Part shown: positions 37,801 to 51,122 of the stretch, piece after piece
Layout: each line of letters starts with the position of its first letter
Position numbering within the stretch: position 1 is the stretch's first letter
Origin: Strigops habroptila
Lineage: Eukaryota; Chordata; Aves; Psittaciformes; Psittacidae
DNA: 64,000 bases
Direction of reading: 5' to 3'
Assembly: GCF_004027225.2 (NCBI RefSeq)
Contig: NC_044282.2
Location: 55,198,397 to 55,262,396, forward strand
Position numbers and translations under genes: made by a program
Notes under the pieces: generated by a model
The model's database searches: none
Seen by the model: the letters and a program-made list of their open reading frames with translations, nothing else
What the model was told of the DNA's origin: nothing

Positions 37801-38139
37801 AAAGCTTTCTCAATTATAGGCAGCCTGTCCCCATACAGCCGCCCTCACTGTAACCCTGCTAGTCTCCTGCATTTACTTTATTTCACTTATTTCAAGACTC
37901 ACTCTCAAGTTGCTCTGAAAAATAGCCTTTTCTATCTTCTATCCCAAATAAGCAGGGTGTAGGCAGCAAAAGGTTGGTTGAATATAGCCCAGCTCTGAAA
38001 GGGGAAACAAATAGTCCCACATGAGGCATCATCCTCCCCCAGCAAAGCCCAGGCTGCCATTAGGTGCTACTCACCTAAAAGGATTTGTTTCTAGCTTGAA
38101 GTTAGCACAGTGCCTTTGTACACTGCTTTTCACTAAAGG
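34861..38139. other. gene-free stretch
   Basis: Apart from the TTGGCC cluster at 35771-35839, nothing is recognised. A short G-run pair at about 36580-36594 is isolated. Confidence 0.5.
35771..35839. promoter_or_regulatory. cluster of five TTGGCC/TTGGCT half sites
   Basis: ttggcc or ttggct occurs at 35771, 35780, 35806, 35823 and 35832. The last two form palindromic ttggccaa units separated by one base. TTGGC is the NFI half-site core, but the spacing here is not the classical TTGGC-N5-GCCAA. Confidence 0.35.
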
Positions 38140-38205
38140 TCTTATCCAGCTGCCATTAAAATCAATGAAAAGGCTCCCATTGACTTCAAAGGAATCGAGA
38201 TATAC
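38140..38205 (+). repeat. ancient amniote interspersed repeat-like segment, family unassigned
   Basis: 'ggctcccattgacttcaaag' is close to a cccattgacttcaatgg module found in old amniote repeats and echoes the segment at 2588-2690. I cannot name the family. Confidence 0.35.
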
Positions 38206-38356
38206 CATATATTGCAGCAGATGAAAAATACCAAAGGAAAAGAAAACCTCTGTCTTGTAGCATATACTTTCGATTTTTATATAGTCTTCATCATAACAAT
38301 GTTCTGAAGGGAAAGGATTGGAAAATCTTCCAAGTCTGCCAATGCTGAAAACTGGG

Positions 38357-38391
38357 GGAAAAAAAAAAAAACAAAAAAAATTTTTTTTACA
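38357..38391. repeat. A-tract followed by T-tract
   Basis: A long A-run is interrupted by one C and followed directly by a run of eight T. Stiff A-T tracts like this tend to exclude nucleosomes. Confidence 0.85.
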
Positions 38392-40808
38392 AAATCAGAC
38401 ACTTGCCCATTTATTTCAATTTTTTTTTCCGTCAAAAATTGTTTTAAATAGCAAATATGTGACTAGTTTAAATTCTAAACTACCAATAAAGCCAGGAAAG
38501 TATTTTAAAACAGATAATCTTTAGAGGAATACATATTCTGTCTGCCCACTTACTCGTCGGTCACCAGACTTCCAGCTCCACCTTTCTGTGACTTCGGAGC
38601 CTTAAAAAAAAGAGTCAGATATTAGTGCTTTTATTGTTTGTGTCTATAGGGAGGATCCCAGCACCCGCTTCTCAGCCCAGCACTCTGTGACAGACATAAG
38701 ATGGGATAACATATATAAGAAAAAGAAGGATTTATTAGAGTACAGAAGAAGGCTGGGCTAGAAATCCAGCCATGAAGCTTTATAGATGCATATATTTAAA
38801 ACACCTTTCAGCAGCTTTATATACCATTAGAGTTATTGGATTTTTCATCTTTGACTTAGATATGAATTATTTAATTAGAAACTTCAATACCTGCATAACT
38901 TTGAAACCCTTCTGCTATTATTCAAAAAAAATATTTGCACTTAAGAGAATTTCCCAGCAGTCCAAACTTTTATTGAAAGCAGTAGTACAACCAAGGTAGG
39001 CTAGGTTATTCAGGTAATTCAGATCAGGCTACACTTTGGTTCAGATTGCATCTAGCTTTCCTTGAATGTAGTGACCCAATATTTGGTTATCATTTAGTGA
39101 ATATGATTTTCTACCAAATTATTACCTCTGGATTCTTGGAATCCAACACAAGACATCTTGAAAGTATCCAGACATCTCTAATTTTTTTTTAAACACTCAT
39201 TTTAATTAATTCTCTGGGTTTAAAATATTTTATAATTCAGTATCTTCAGCAGGTGTTTCTCTTTTTTCCCCCTAGTAGACTACTTTGAAGGAATCACAGG
39301 CTGCTGAAACTCTACACAGGGCATTTGTCCATTACGGAAAGGAGATCACAAAAGCATTTCAAATCCTGCTGTTCAGAATAAGAACAAGTCTGTTTCTACC
39401 TCACATGGTCGGGTTGCATGCGTGGTGGGTTCAAAGAAGAATGATGGGGAAAATACTCTGTATATCAGATGCAATTATATATTCCTATGTATAACCGACT
39501 GCAAAAACACAACTTAACCAAAGGGATCCCTGCTGACCTGCGCATGGAACTGCTCCACCTGAGGAATTCCCATCCCATGAAAGGTTCTGCAGATGAAAGA
39601 TGCAGGCAACACACCGAGTCTGCCCTCTGGGGTTAACCCCTCAAACACTCTGGGAAACACAGGCAGGCAGCATCCTTCCAAGGCAGCCCTACACAGGCCC
39701 TGTGGGCTTCTGCTAAAAATCCTGACATGCTGGCACATGGGATGCTGCCAGGAGGACAACACACGCACCTGGAACACACATGCAATTCCTCCCTTGCAAC
39801 CACCATCCCACCATCTGTGCTCAGAACACCACTTAGAGCTCAGAGACCCAATACATGTCTGCAGGATTCACTGTTGAATGATCAAATCGATCATGCATTT
39901 CACAGCTGACATCCTCGTGTGGGCACAGGTCATGTGAAATCACCATCAGAATATTCTGCACTGAGAGGCACTGGTTTGTACATTTTTATTGGTATCTACC
40001 AAAATATTAGTGAGAGCTGACAGAAAGCACGCTGGACATTTAGGATTTGGCATCATTTAATGTATGATTTTTTTTCTTCTTTTCCTAGAGAGCAACACCC
40101 CCATTTTATGGAAATATATCCAGCTTGACACCAGCCAGACAAAGAAATGAAGGTTTGAGTGGATGACTGAAGAGCTTGGGGTCACAGCCCATGCGGTTCA
40201 CAGGACAGCAACCCCTGACACCAGGGAGGGAGGGAAGGGCTGTTTTAAAAGGAAGAACAATGATGAGCCTGTTTGATTTGGAATCCTGATAAATAATGAA
40301 AGGACAAGATAACACAGTAGTTTTCACTGACCCTAATGTCAAAATGTTTCCTCTTCCTTCTGCTTCATGTCCGAGAGTATTGACATTACCACCTTGCATT
40401 TATAGTACCCCTACCTTGACAAATGCAGGTGCTGGAAGTGATTCATTCTGGGACTCCAGCCTCACAGTTGCTAACCTGTGCGCCTAACTCCACATGAGTA
40501 GCTGAAGACCAAGGGATTACTCCTGGAAGTCAAGTGAATCACGTGTGTGTGTTTGGCTGAGGGTTTCTGACATGAAGGAGTCCCAGCTCCGCAGGATGCA
40601 AGGATTAGTTTTTTATCCCTAGTGCCTAACAAGATATTGCTCTTTAAAACAGTCATTGGTGCACAGGAATAGGAAATATAAATGCCACTTCCAAGAGAGA
40701 GGAAAATGTTTTCAGCGTAGTGACAAATATCCTGAAACAGTCTGCACTGGTGAGTGAACAGAGGATTACATTTAAATTCAACATTCTAATCTTAAATTTC
40801 TAAAATGA
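38392..40808. other. gene-free stretch
   Basis: No supported gene. A somewhat GC-richer block at about 39510-39880 has open frames on both strands but no recognisable product. A good acceptor-like tract (tttctcttttttccccctag) at 39256-39275 has no clear donor. Confidence 0.5.
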
Positions 40809-41288
40809 TTAGCCATTTACAGGCTGAATAACAGCTTCTGCACTCATTCCAGCTAGTATAAAAATCATAAAGGTTAGCAAACTGCGTGGATCGGAATATA
40901 AACTAATCGGCATCTGGGATTGGGAAGAAATCTCCTCCAATTCATTGGCAAAGGCTTCCTCAAATACAGAATGGAGCCCATTATTCTGTTTGGCTGTTAA
41001 TAACTCAGGTGACATTTGCCATATGCCATTAAAGAGCCTCAGGTCAATATGAATCTTATCTCTGTTAAGGCCTGCAGATTTGGCCTCAAAATTGTGAGTC
41101 CACAATTCAACACGTGAGTTGCACGTTCCCATTTTTAAACAGTTTTTGAAAGCAGTAGAGGTTATTTGGGAATCGTGATGCCAAGGTGCAAGGGAAGAAG
41201 CCATGGAGGGGCAGAGAAGAATGGAAATAAGATTTTGACATAGGACAAATATCAAAGTAGGTGATCTTTTTTTCTTAGCCAACAGCAC
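40809..41288 (-). other. unrecognised open reading frame, 131 codons from its first ATG
   Basis: The frame is open from 41288 and ends at the stop in 40809-40811. The upstream-most start would be GTG, and the first ATG is at 41204-41202, in a weak context (T at -3, G at +4), giving 131 residues. With the upstream part included it shows a lysine-rich then hydrophobic N-terminus (KKKRSPTLIFVLCQNLISIL) like a signal sequence. There is a cysteine pair about 30 residues further on (FKNCLKMGTC) and a hydrophobic C-terminal stretch (SLLTFMIFILAGM). I recognise no family, and an open frame of this length is about what chance gives in 64 kb at this base composition. It is reported because the arrangement looks secreted or GPI-like. 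Confidence 0.15.
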
Positions 41289-41908
41289 TAAAGTTGTCTT
41301 TTTAAGCTGGAATCACAGTGTATCTCCAATCAAATCACACTCAAAGCAGTTATTCTAGTATGTCCCTAGCTGCATTTCCACAGTAATTTAGGTATGTTAT
41401 TCATTGTCATGGTTTCTTACAGAAAGGGAAATAAACTGAAGGAATTGCTTTCCATAGTTAAAACAAAGAAAAATATAGGTTTGACCCTAAAGTAAGGATA
41501 AGATTGAGCCTGTTCCCCATTGGTTTTTCTGGAATAAGGCTTGAAAGCCTTATACAGGTGGAATTAAGCCTCAGTTTGTTATGCTTCAAAACCTCTGGAA
41601 AAATCACATCTTGTGCAAGAGGGGATCTGGAAAATCATTTCGGCATCTCTTTCTGGAGGGGCTATCCCTCCTACTGAGAATTGATGAGATGCGTTGAGTG
41701 ATGGTGGTAGTCCTTGACTGGAAGAATGAGTTGGCTCCAAGAAACTGATAATTCTAGAGCTGCCAAGCATCCCAGATAGGAAAAACCCTCACTCCCAGAT
41801 GTCTCTTGTTGCAGTGTCTGCATCCCATGGACCTGCAGTGCAGACCTGCTGCCCCACCTGCATCTACGGGCAGCCTACACCATCCTTCTGGAGTGCTGGT
41901 GGAAAGGT

Positions 41909-42068
41909 TATAGAATCATAGAATGGTTTGGGTTGGAAAGGACCTTAAAGACCACCTAGTTCCAAACCCCCTGCCACGGGCAGGGACACCTTCCACTTGA
42001 CCAGGTTGCTCAAAGCCCCATCCAACCTGGCTTTGAACACTTCCAGGGAGGAGGTATCCGCAACTTAG
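41909..42068 (-). mobile_element. CR1 LINE 3' end, antisense, heavily truncated
   Basis: Starts with the reverse complement of the CR1 octamer tail (tatagaatcatagaatggtt) and continues through the antisense 3' UTR (ggttggaaaggaccttaaag, cgggcagggacaccttcca) into the end of the antisense ORF (cttccagggaggaggta). Only about 160 bp remain. Confidence 0.93.
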
Positions 42069-43400
42069 TTGAAGAGTTATGTTTTCCCCAGAAGAATCGA
42101 ACCACCAGGTCTATGATTACCATCTAAAACCAGAAGCCCATCTTACCCTACCTGGCAGGGGCCAAAGGAGGATGTCTAGGAAAGAACCTAAACCAGGGAG
42201 ATTACATGGTGATACCTTTCTAGCACGCGTTCCCTGACTACAGCTAATTGCAGCAGGTTTCTTAAGCCAGCACCAGTGCCTCTGTGTTCTCTAGCTCTCC
42301 ATAAATGTTTTTTCTTTGGTAATTCATCCGAGACCTTTCTGAACCCACATAAACTTTTGGCATTCAGATGACTCAGGTTTGTGAATGTCCTGTATCAAGA
42401 GGTTGGCCAGTACAAATCGTGAGCAGAAAAAGCTCCCTCGGGCTCTTTTGAAGCCGGTGCCTGGTATCTGCCTGTGCTGGCCTTAAGTCCAGAGGTGATG
42501 CTGTCACACACCTGGAAACCATGCCAATCATGACACCTGACAGGGCAGCCAAACACACTCTGTTTACAGAAATATGAGAAGTTATTAAGGTTATATCTCA
42601 ATGCTAAGTGAGCGTCTGCAAGCCAATAGCCCCTGCACTATGTGAAATAAAGGATCCCCAGAGGTTCCTCCTTGAGCTCCAGCCAGCAAACACCTGCTCA
42701 CACACAAAACTCTCCATTCAAGCTAAAGGGACGACACCTGTGATCAGTCACCCCCATGATGATACCTGTCTGGTTTCCCAACTGGGAGAAAACATGTTCC
42801 AAGCCACGCCGAGTGATTGATGGGCTCCGTGCTAATATTTGTTTCATAAGTCATAAATCTGCTTTGCTTACGTGGTTCTGGGGTAACCATAAAACACCCA
42901 CTGAAGGTGGAAACTGCAAGAATTTCAGGCGCTGCCAATGAGTGATAACTCACTGTAGTTTGAATATCTTATGCATTACTAAATCAAAACTTAAATTACA
43001 GGCAACTTTTAAAAGACACTAATATGATTTCTGAGCCTCTGAATACCTTACAGATCTCTCCTTTAAGCACTGAAATTTTTTAGGCATAATACATGCAGGC
43101 CTGATGCTGCAAAATACTAAAAGCCCTGAACTGTGGTTACCAATTGATGTGGACGGTTCTTTTCCTGGGCTTTACAACTACATGCACTCATTGGCAGAAA
43201 CTAAGGTGAGTGTTCACAAAAATCATTAAGATAATTTCTGAAAATCATTAAGGTAAGTAACATAAAAGGCAAAGTCCTTGTAGAAAATAACATTAACAGA
43301 GAAGTAAAAAGACTGTTCTATACTAAATATTCTCTCTAACACTGTGAGACTAGTAACAGACCTTTTTTTTTGAGACAGAAGGAAACTTAACACTGTCTAA
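42069..43400. other. gene-free stretch
   Basis: No gene recognised. A short imperfect tandem duplication (aaaatcattaagataat / aaaatcattaaggtaag) lies at about 43219-43258. Confidence 0.5.
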
Positions 43401-43681
43401 AATCATAGAATCACAGAATCATAGAATAGTTTGGGTTGGAAGGGACCTTCAAAGGTCATCTAGTCCAATCCCCCTGCAATGCGCAGGGACATCTTCAACT
43501 ATATCAGGCTGCTCAGAACCACATCCAGCCTGGCCTTGAATGTCTCCAGGGATGGCACATCTACCACCTCTCTGGGCAACCTGTTCCAGTATTTTACCAC
43601 CCTCATTGTAAAGAATTTCTTCCTCACATCTAGCCTGAATCTCCCCTCTTCTAGTTTAAAACCATCACCCCATGTCCTATC
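43401..43681 (-). mobile_element. CR1 LINE 3' end, antisense, with partial RT-protein tail
   Basis: An antisense CR1 tail with extra octamers (aatcatagaatcacagaatc) is followed by the 3' UTR. The last about 60 codons of the CR1 protein read on the minus strand ([38 protein letters not shown]). Similarity stops near 43681. It is inactive, and a different insertion from 41909-42068 because it is longer and diverged independently. Confidence 0.94.
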
Positions 43682-46600
43682 AAAGGAAAAGGGTATCAAA
43701 ATACTCAGGCACAGCACGAGATACAAGGAAACCTACTCTTCAGAAATACTATTGACTCTTCTTTGAAGAGTATGATGGAGAACTCTCAGATACAGCGATT
43801 GTGTCAGCCACAATACACAGGGAATGTAATGGAAAACACAACAGATAGGACCAGCTGCTGGGAACACTCCTGTGCTTAACCTACTTGTGTGTGATACCCT
43901 GGAATACATCAATTTCCCCAATATTCAAATACAAAGGGTTTTAAGATAAAGAAAACTTGCATCCAAGCAACGGAAGGAAGGTATTCTCCTCTTCCTGTCT
44001 GAAAAGGCTATGAGATTTCTTGCATTGTATTGTGGCATTTCAAAATGGTTGTAAAAGCCTGCCCCTAGGCATAAAATCTGCTCACTTACTTTGTAGCAGT
44101 GTATCAGCTAATGAGCTCTTATTTGCCTTTCCAAATTAAATTACTTGTTACAGGTAGGAGGACTTTTGCAGTGGTGGGTTAAAAGTAATAGAATGAAAAA
44201 ACCACATTAAGCAACTTTTCTAGTCTGTTCTAATTCAAAGCTACTTTACTGTTCTTCTAACGCAGAAGTACTAACCTCACACATCAAGTAAAAGTTGCTG
44301 GCAAACTCCAAGGAAAGGTGCCCTTTTCTTTCACCATCAGACAGTGGCAATGCTGCTGTTCTCCTCCGCCTCCAGTGGTTATGTCATCTCTGAGGTCAGT
44401 TTTCTGCTTCTTGAACATGACTTCTCTGTTTCCGAAATGTGAAATCGGCATCAACAATCGGTAGCAACTTGAAGAAAGAAGCCTTGGGCTAACAAATAAT
44501 AATAAAAAAAAATCCTTATTTTTGTCCACAATGAGAAAAATCTACAGAGCTGCCACCTAAGGGCTTTCATTGCCTTTGGCACACACGGAATCCACATTTA
44601 GAGAGTGCAGCCTAAACATTTTCACTCACTGAGCTCATCATTTATTTCGGTGGCAGACATCCCTATGTGAGACAACCTCACCTGTCATCAATCCCTCTTT
44701 AGATTAAACATGAAAGGGGGTCTATCCTCCCATTAGCACAGGGGAGATGTACTAATATGGCTCAAATTAATGTCCTAATCATTCCTTGACAGAATAGAAT
44801 TTAAAATATTCCAGCTCTATCGCTCCAAAATCATACAGTCTGAGTCTGATCATTTGAAAATTGGTGTTGGTCATCAGGGATCTCAGATTTCAGCTGAATT
44901 ATTCACAGTGTCGGGCACAACCACACAAATTACGCTGGGGCAGAGGGGAAGGGGAACAAAAGGGGTAAAATGAGGAACCTCAATATAAATCTAAACACAA
45001 GGCAGTTCAGCCAAAACCTGACTTCTTCCCAGTTATTTAGTTACAGAACAGTATTTTCCTCCAAATGAGTGCTTGCAGAAAACACCATCTTTGCACATAC
45101 TTGCTTGAATACACACTCTTATGGGTTTTCATTCTTACTGTTTACTGGGGCCCTGGTTACATTCTCCAGCCAATTTACTCATATAATGTGTTTTTTTCTC
45201 CCTCTGGCTACCGTGAAACAAAGCTCCAAAAGGGATAGGCAGGAAAAAAAAATTCCTCTCACTAGTGTTTTTCTCTCCTAAATAGTGAGGAATTCTACTT
45301 CCCTGGCACTGTTCTCACTATTTACATGCATGTAGCTGTGTACATACCCCAGCTTACTTACCCGTGCTCCACACAAGGGATATAACTGAATAGGGTTATT
45401 CATAATCAAACCCTCATATATCTCAGCCCATGCCACGATTTTAGTCTATGCTCATGGGGTTGTGATTAGTCCTAGAGAACATTATGAAAATGAAGCTCGC
45501 TAATTATTACTCTGAGTAACAGAGAAAAGAATGCAATAGATTCTCCAGGAAATACTATAAGAGAATCGAGATTTAGGTGTTTGCATTTGTTTGTTTGTAA
45601 ATGTTCTCATTACCTCATCCGTAAGAATTACACTCCATGAAAGAACTACCAGGGGAAATTCTACAGACTGTTCAATGAAAGAAGGCAGATGATAGATTAT
45701 CACATCACTCCTTTTGGATACAAAAGCCTCTGAATTTTCAAATGCCAAAATTTTGTGCAGAATATTCATCACAATATTGTTAATCATATCCTTATTGACT
45801 ATACAAACCATTTATAGGAAGTTTCACAGAATTTAAAAACAGAGCTGAGAGCCTGAGCTCCTATATATCTCAAAGCAATATGTTTTATCCCTATTTTAAA
45901 GCCCCAAAATTAAATCACAGCAGTTTAGTCCCTGGGAGAGTAGATTTATGTATAAAAGGAAAAGAACCCATCACTAACCTCAAGAGTTCTGCAAAAGAAC
46001 AAATGGACTCAATGAGAAACCTCTAGATGATCCCAGTGTGCCTGATGTACTGGAGAAGCTATGTAACCTTCAAGACCACAGCCAACCTGACACAAGGCAA
46101 AAGTCCTAATCAATTTAACTACTGGACTAGTTCGACCATAAATATGAAAGGAAAATAGAGCACTGAGGCACCTATGAGCAGGGAAGAGTGGGTTGTGGGT
46201 TTGCTCCAGTGCAGAACACTGGCAAAAAGCCAGCCAAGGCCACCCATTCATCTCTGATGCTCCAGAAGAATGCAGAAAAATGAAATTACTCCAAAAAACC
46301 AAGATAATACGTGGCCAATTTCATCCAAGAGAAAAAAAAATCCTTCCTGACAGTCTGCGAGACCTCCCCAAAGCCGCAAAACAAGAGAATGATTATTTGA
46401 TAATAATTACTCTCTTTTGAAACTGCAAGTGTTACGAGGACACTGAGAGCAACACCAGCAGTGCTGGTCCCCAGAGCCTCACGAGGGACTGAGTAACAGG
46501 AGGAATAACAGGTTCTCAGACTGCGAGACGAGGAACTGCCACCAATCTCCTGACAAAGCTCCCACTCACACATGCACAGAAAGATATACAGATTTTTCTA

Positions 46601-46849
46601 CAGAGGGAATGAAAGCATGTATTTAAAAATATAATTTTAACGTCCTCTTAAACATCTCTACCTGTGACAGCTCTTACAGGACAAACAGTTTTATTATTCA
46701 GGGCTCTGTGCGATAGGAAATCATGTGTTCTTTTAAGGGTGGATTTGTCTAACTTAAGCTTTCAACCACTGGGCCCTGTAATGCCTTTGTCAGGTAGATA
46801 AAGTGGCTACTCCCTCTTGGATATCTTTTCCACGGGTCAGTACCTACCT
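43682..46849. other. gene-free stretch
   Basis: No exon or repeat family I can support. Confidence 0.5.
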
Positions 46850-47285
46850 GTGGTGACCAAGTCACTCCTCAGCTTCTTCCCTGATGAGCTAAATAAGTTG
46901 AGCTGCTTATGCCTCATGTTGTCACACTTGTTTTCTGAATCCTTTTTCATACCTTTCCTTTGAACTTACCTTAGTATTTCCACATTGCTTTTGAACTGTG
47001 AACACCAAAACTGGACACAGTTCCTAACAGTAGCCTTACCACTGTTGTGTATGCGGACAACATCAAATCCTCTTATCAGCATGATACTACTCTTTTTTAT
47101 ATCTCAGGATTGCATTGGCCTTTTAGCCAAGGAATTACAGTGAAATTTCATTTTGATGTGCTTATCCAAAAAAGAATCCTAAATCTGTTTCAAAGTCCTT
47201 GCTTTCCAAAAGAGAGCCTCCTGCCCTGCTTAGACTCTTGTCTTGATTCTTTATTACATTGCCTTGAACCTAGCTAATATTCAAA
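46850..47285 (-). mobile_element. old CR1/L3-like LINE fragment, antisense
   Basis: The blocks read, in antisense order, like the CR1 RT C-terminal region. They include 'cttccctgatgagctaaata', 'acaccaaaactggacacagt', 'atctcaggattgcattggcc' and 'ttttagccaagg'. The last two correspond to the protein segment EANHILGC of the CR1 at 4125-4881, and 'ctggacacagt' to the VQFW segment. The fragment is much more diverged than the other three copies, so it is an older insertion. The outer ends are approximate. Confidence 0.55.
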
Positions 47286-50200
47286 CTTTTTTTTTTTTTT
47301 GACCTCTTCATCAAGCACTTCAGGTCACTCAGCTGCAATAATTTGCCCCTTTATCACTTATTTTTCCATTTCTTCACTGTTACCCTGTGCCATGTGTAAA
47401 CCTGATTCTGTATCATTTCTTTGATCAGTGATAAAAACATTTGGCCTTTACTCAAAACCTGATTCCTAAAGGAATCCATTAAAAAAGAGTTTTATATAAC
47501 ATCCAAAGTCTGTGCAAAGCATTAATCAAATCAAAACTGGGAGCACCACCAACATTTTATATCTGACTTTTACCAGGGATCAAGTACAAAGGAGGAAAAC
47601 TTGTTCTAGTTAGATCAGTGATGTCACCCCCTTCCAGAATGTTGTGAAAATGAACCCCCCAACACCTTTAAGATACTGCAGGGACAACCTGTTTGCCTCA
47701 AACACCTACCTCATATGTAAACTTCAGGGTAAATCAGCATTTCTAAAATGGATGTCTGTAGGTATGTGAGACTTTCGAGTGCCTCAAGGCTCCAAGGTAT
47801 GCTGATATACTGCCTGGCTATACCTCAGATCTATCCCTAGGGAAGCCCCAGGTATCATCTACTTCCTCCTATCCAGTTTTCTATGGGCCTGAAGGGACCT
47901 GCTCTGGTCAGTCTGTATCGAAGTTGGGGTGTAGCACTGTTTCCATCTTACTCCAGAGCCTAGAAATAGTTCCCTGTAGTCAATGGCAACTAATGCAGGT
48001 AGCAACTAAGTCTTCTGGGAGGCTTCAGTAGCACCTACTTGTCTCAGTTTCATCTCTGTGAACCTACTTCTGGTTCTTTCCACAGTCTGGTTTATGACGT
48101 ACTTAACATTTACAGGAAAATTCAGTATTTAATTAAGCTGAATTACACCCCAGCATTGTGCTGAGATTGTTTTGGAGGTCATCTAAATATACAGAAAAAT
48201 GATGTATAGCTGCTTAACCAAAATATTATAACATAAATTTGGGTCTCTCTGTCAAATGACAGAATGGCAGCAGCTCTTCTCCATGCCCAGGGTATCACAA
48301 CACTGTTCCACTCAGAGCTGAAATGGATTATTTGACAAGAATGGGGGGCATGATGTGTCTTCTAAAGGAAATGTGACTGACTCATTTATGTTTTTTGTTC
48401 TCACTCTCTGTTCTAGTTATGCCACAGATGGCAGAAAATAGTAGTCAAACCAATTTAATACAGACATTCAGTTCAAAATGTCATGTATTTTAGTTTTCCC
48501 TGTATAATTATGAGGAATAGGTGGAAACATATTGCTACTGTTTTAGACAAACAAATCAAACAATGTAACTCCTACAAAATCACCCTTAAAGTCTCATTCC
48601 TCCTACTTCCCCCCTCATAAACCAGTATAGTGGAGTTATTTTGACAAAACTCAAGCAACTGATGCAATGACTTCAGCAGCAATAAAAATGCCCCTCCATG
48701 TGACTGAGTGGGACTAGAGGTGACTGGAAATAAAGTTGTTGTTAAACAAAATCTTCATAAACTTTCAAAAAGCCCTAAAAAATGCTTGACTTTTCATCTA
48801 TACCCAACCATTAAAGATTTCCAAATAATTCAAGAGAAAGCTCTATACTCTGCCAATATAGTGAAATAGATCTTTTACTTTTATTACTGCCCATCAGAAA
48901 TCAAAATCACGACTCCAGCAGAACCCCCTTCTCTCTTCTGGGGGAAGTTTTAGCGAATGATTCTGTCATAACTAGGAGAAATCAACTCAATATACTGCTT
49001 GCTCTTAGAGAGCTCTTTTAGAGACTCTTCTAATTCCCTTGACAAGTCAGGGACAAGGAGGTTTTGGCTCACACACCTAAAATCACACAAATTGTTATTT
49101 TGCCACTCTTGAGCAAATGACTTCGTAACCTTTGCCCACAGAGCCAAACAGTTTGCAGTCAGATTAAAAAGCAAAATGCCTGAGAAAATCAGGGATGTGT
49201 AAAGTTGGGGAGTTAGATTATAATCCTCTTGCGAAAAAATACAGGAAGAATGGTCCGATGTTAAGGAGATGATTACGTAACTTCCTCATCTCTTCACAAA
49301 ATAATTTTAGTCACTCTGTAGGTTGTCAACCGAAGTCACTGTCTGACACTTCTCTTCTTGTCTGGAGGTTGATTTGTCTCACAAGAATAGTTGCCTGCCT
49401 TGATGATTAGCCTATGAACAACTCAGAGGGGTGCACGGTTTGGGACGTATGAAGTAGAGGATCCCTTTCTAACCAGCTCCCAGTGACAGGACAAAGTACC
49501 TGCTAGCTCTGCCTTCCCACCCCTGCTTTAGTTACTCAGCAGAAGAGAGAAGGTTTGCTCAGGGAAGGAGGTTTTCATTAAACATGGTGTGCCCACAGAA
49601 GTCAACAATGTTTTTCACCAAATTCCACAGGTTAGCAGTTTTAATCCATCTTAAATTTATATTTTGGCAATTAACTCAAGCTGCACATCTAAAAATTACT
49701 TTAAATGTTGTTTCTTGCTTCCTTTGGGGATTATCTTTCTGCTGAATGCTAAGGATAATTGTAACAGATATGTACAGATGAATGCTAAAAGGACCAGCAA
49801 ACAGTCTTTATACTTCAAATAAATAAAAATACATGATTGAAAAAACCCTAAGGTGTTTTCCTGATCTCCACTGACTTTTTTCAGAACCCTTAAACCCTGG
49901 ATATATATAAAATCTCTATTATGATATTTTCTAGATATTCTGCCATATCTATTACCATTTACAGTCAGCATAAAATTAATGCATTGACATTAGTATCCAA
50001 GTTGTAAACCTGTAATTAAGGATATCTTCATTAGCTGAAAGCAGGAGTCAAACCTTGAAGTTAAAGTCTGAGCAGCAGACATTCCTCTTTGGATATGGCT
50101 TAGAAACAATTTTGGAAATGAAATGTCATTACCTTTGAAAAGGCTCAACCTGCATCACAAAGTATGATTTTTTTAGTAACAATCTAGAGAATTACATTTT

Positions 50201-51104
50201 AAGTCCCTTCAAGTAAATTAGAATTTCACTCCCTTAACCGTGCCGAAACCTAGGAGATAAGGTTTACCATAAAGTGGGAAATATTTATGGGAACCCCTTC
50301 GCAAAATCCTGGCACTCATTGGTCCCTACGATTTGCCCACAGGTAATCTAATAGCATTGCCATTAAATATTTTGCAGACTAAAATGAAATCTCCAATAAG
50401 ATGAATAGATCTGTGTGTCTTCTAATATTTTATCAGAAGATGGACTTGATGCTCTGACAATTCAAGATGCCATTAGTTTTGATATGATCAGCAAAGACAG
50501 GGGAAGTTTCATTATTCTCATTCTAATACATGCCTTGTAACATAATGATCTATTGCTAAAAGCAGAAATCTCTTCTTTCACTGGAGCAAGCTTTACCAGC
50601 CAGGAAAGTCTTGCAGGCTATCAGCTGCCTAATCCAAAATTGGGATTCTCACAAACAACCCTCAGCCTGTCAAGTCCAACCCTGTAACAGATTCTATTAA
50701 AAACCCCACACATCCATCCAAATAAAACCCTCAGCACAGAATATTTGTTTTTCAGTAAATAGACCTTTTGTTTCACTAACATTTTAAGGATTTTTTTACT
50801 TTCAGTGCTATTACTTGGACACAGGTTTTCCTCCCATAAAACATGCACTAAGTGAAAAGACAGGACTTCCCGAATTTTGAGAAGGAATGTGAGTGGCAGT
50901 GCATCATTCCCAGTGACAGGAATAGCATGCCAAGCACAGAGGAATTTCTCCAGATCCAGGTATTAACCTTAATTTAAAAAAAATTCTTGAACACTGTGGC
51001 TTCAGGATGCCCCCAAATTATTCTTCAGCCACCTGTCCCTCTCTACAGCCCCACCTGTAGATGCCTTTCTTTCAGAAACAGAACAGGGAAAAAAAGGCAT
51101 TAAA
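47286..51104. other. gene-free stretch
   Basis: Begins with a 14-base T-run (47287-47300) at the edge of the CR1-like fragment. Nothing else is recognised. Confidence 0.5.
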
Positions 51105-51122
51105 AATAATAATAATAATAAT
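51105..51122 (+). repeat. (AAT)n microsatellite
   Basis: Six uninterrupted aat units. Confidence 0.95.

Noticed and set aside
39256..39275. Strong isolated splice acceptor
   Set aside because: No convincing donor, coding frame or branch context defines an exon. Such tracts occur by chance every few kilobases.
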